From Sphingomonas sp. (lineage in GTDB: Bacteria > Pseudomonadota > Alphaproteobacteria > Sphingomonadales > Sphingomonadaceae), in the NCBI GenBank assembly GCA_017304655.1, contig JAFKLY010000003.1, positions 1 through 64,000 of the forward strand: a stretch of DNA of 64,000 nt, written 5' to 3'. The translations under genes and the position numbers were made by a program. Below the pieces are notes generated by a model, which saw nothing but the letters and a program-made list of their open reading frames with translations, made no database searches and had not been told where the DNA came from. Shown one piece after another: positions 63,140-64,000 of the stretch; position 1 is the first letter of the stretch, and each line of letters begins with the position of its first letter.

Positions 63140-64000
63140 TCAGCCGGCCTGCACGATCGCCACGTCGACGATCGGCTTCTTGCCCGTCCAGTCCGAGGCA
63201 ACGCGGCGCACCGCGATGCGGACGGCCTCGCGCAGCGTCTCGATATCGCCGCCGCGCCGGCCATTGGTCTTCACCGTACCGGCCAGCGCCTCGATGGCAT
63301 CCTCCAGGAAGCGCGCCACATCCTCCTCGATCGGCACGCCCTTCAGGCGGATGTCCGGCCTGCCGACGAGCTTGCCGGAGCCGCCGATGGCCATGCCGAC
63401 GGTGATGTGGCCGTTGACCATGAGCTTGCGCCGCTCGTTCATCGTCAGCCCGTCAGACGGCAGGATGACGTCGCCATCCAGCACCAGACGGCCGGCATGG
63501 ACTTCCGACAGCTTCACCGGTCCATCGGGCGCGAGGCGGATGACGTCGCCATTCTTCTGGACGATGTGACGCGCAATGCCCTGCTCGGCGCCGAAGCGCG
63601 CCTGCTCGGCCATGTGGCGCAGCTCGCCATGCACGGGCACCAGCATCTGCGGGCGAATCCAGCGATACATCGCGGCCAGCTCCGGCCGTCCGGGATGGCC
63701 CGAGACATGGACATGGGCCTGGCTCTCCGTGACCATCACCACCTGCTTGGCGGCCAGCGTATTCTGGATGCGGCCAATGGCGATCTCATTGCCGGGGATC
63801 TTGCGGGACGAGAAGATCACCATGTCCCCCTCGTCCAGCTTGATCGGATGCATGTCCGAGGCGATGCGCGCCAGCGCCGCGCGCGGCTCGCCCTGCCCGC
63901 CCGTTGCGATGATCATCGCCTCGCGCGGCGGCACGGCCATGATCGCATCGAAATCCAGCAGCGGCGGGAAATCCTTGAGGTAGCCGCAGCTCTTGGCGAC
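63140..64000 (-). CDS. rnj: Ribonuclease J, C-terminal part (5' end outside window)
   Basis: The reading frame is open to the window edge, so the N-terminal metallo-beta-lactamase motifs are not seen. The visible 286 codons include the beta-CASP and later region: ATGGQGEPRAAL, FSSRKIPGNE, HVHVSGHPGR and LVPVHGELRHMAEQARFG, all typical of RNase J, followed by the C-terminal domain. RNase J is a 5'-3' exo- and endonuclease for mRNA turnover and rRNA maturation. The DUF1467 gene follows it. Confidence 0.92.
   Translation of the reverse strand, partial: VAKSCGYLKDFPPLLDFDAIMAVPPREAMIIATGGQGEPRAALARIASDMHPIKLDEGDMVIFSSRKIPGNEIAIGRIQNTLAAKQVVMVTESQAHVHVSGHPGRPELAAMYRWIRPQMLVPVHGELRHMAEQARFGAEQGIARHIVQKNGDVIRLAPDGPVKLSEVHAGRLVLDGDVILPSDGLTMNERRKLMVNGHITVGMAIGGSGKLVGRPDIRLKGVPIEEDVARFLEDAIEALAGTVKTNGRRGGDIETLREAVRIAVRRVASDWTGKKPIVDVAIVQAG

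Overview
The window looks like a high-GC alphaproteobacterium of the sphingomonad group (Sphingomonas/Sphingobium/Novosphingobium type). This is inferred from gene content: a gcrA cell-cycle regulator gene, a PEPxxWA-type C-terminal sorting signal, a split three-subunit pntAA-pntAB-pntB transhydrogenase preceded by a tiny aa3-oxidase subunit IV gene, many TonB/alphaproteobacterial families and palindromes of the ATTCCCGCG...CGCGGGAAT type. No database search was possible, so genus and species are not assigned.

Left part, about 0.2-18.7 kb: an accessory locus for use of a sulfated glycan. It holds five type I sulfatases, a formylglycine-generating enzyme (FGE) that can activate them, a GH3 glycosidase, a mutarotase-like protein, a TonB-dependent receptor, an FHS/FucP-type sugar permease and a LacI-type regulator. 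Near-identical palindromes with core TTTGACAACGCTGCCAAA lie upstream of two sulfatase transcription units, and a tandem variant lies upstream of the receptor gene. Each carries a TTGACA -35-like hexamer pointing at the gene. I propose these as the operators of the LacI regulator, so the locus would be one regulon: import by the receptor, desulfation and glycosidic cleavage in the envelope, sugar uptake by the permease. A KDPG aldolase tail at the very left edge may feed the sugar acids into central metabolism, but it is convergent and may be ordinary core genome. One sulfatase has CAVSR instead of C-x-[P/A]-S-R. The right edge holds a decayed toxin with an intact antitoxin, then a tRNA-Ser whose 3' end faces the locus.

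Middle, 19.8-37.4 kb: hspQ, an ABC-2 permease, gcrA (with an apparent one-base deletion), parE, a P-type cation ATPase, an NtrC-type regulator, the coxIV-pnt operon (containing an internally deleted glyoxalase-like ORF), an Asp/Glu racemase and a queuosine-precursor transporter. A three-gene catabolic cassette (TauD-type dioxygenase, FAD oxidoreductase, aromatic-acid MFS transporter) sits exactly between tRNA-Arg and tRNA-Met.

Right part, 37.5-64 kb: mostly core genes. These are a ferredoxin-reductase-type flavoprotein, the fatty acid cluster fabD-fabG-x-acpP-fabF-mltG, a cytochrome c'-like protein, rpsF-rpsR-rplI with a candidate S6:S18 leader RNA, folE with a FolM-like reductase, and a beta-oxidation thiolase/FadB pair. 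From 54.8 to 62.5 kb there is a striking group of signalling-like proteins that lack key residues: a histidine kinase with Gln for the phospho-His, an Hpt protein with Leu for its His, a DUF2336 protein, a CDP-alcohol-transferase-like protein without its aspartate motif, and an 800-residue membrane coiled-coil protein. The window ends inside an RNase J gene.
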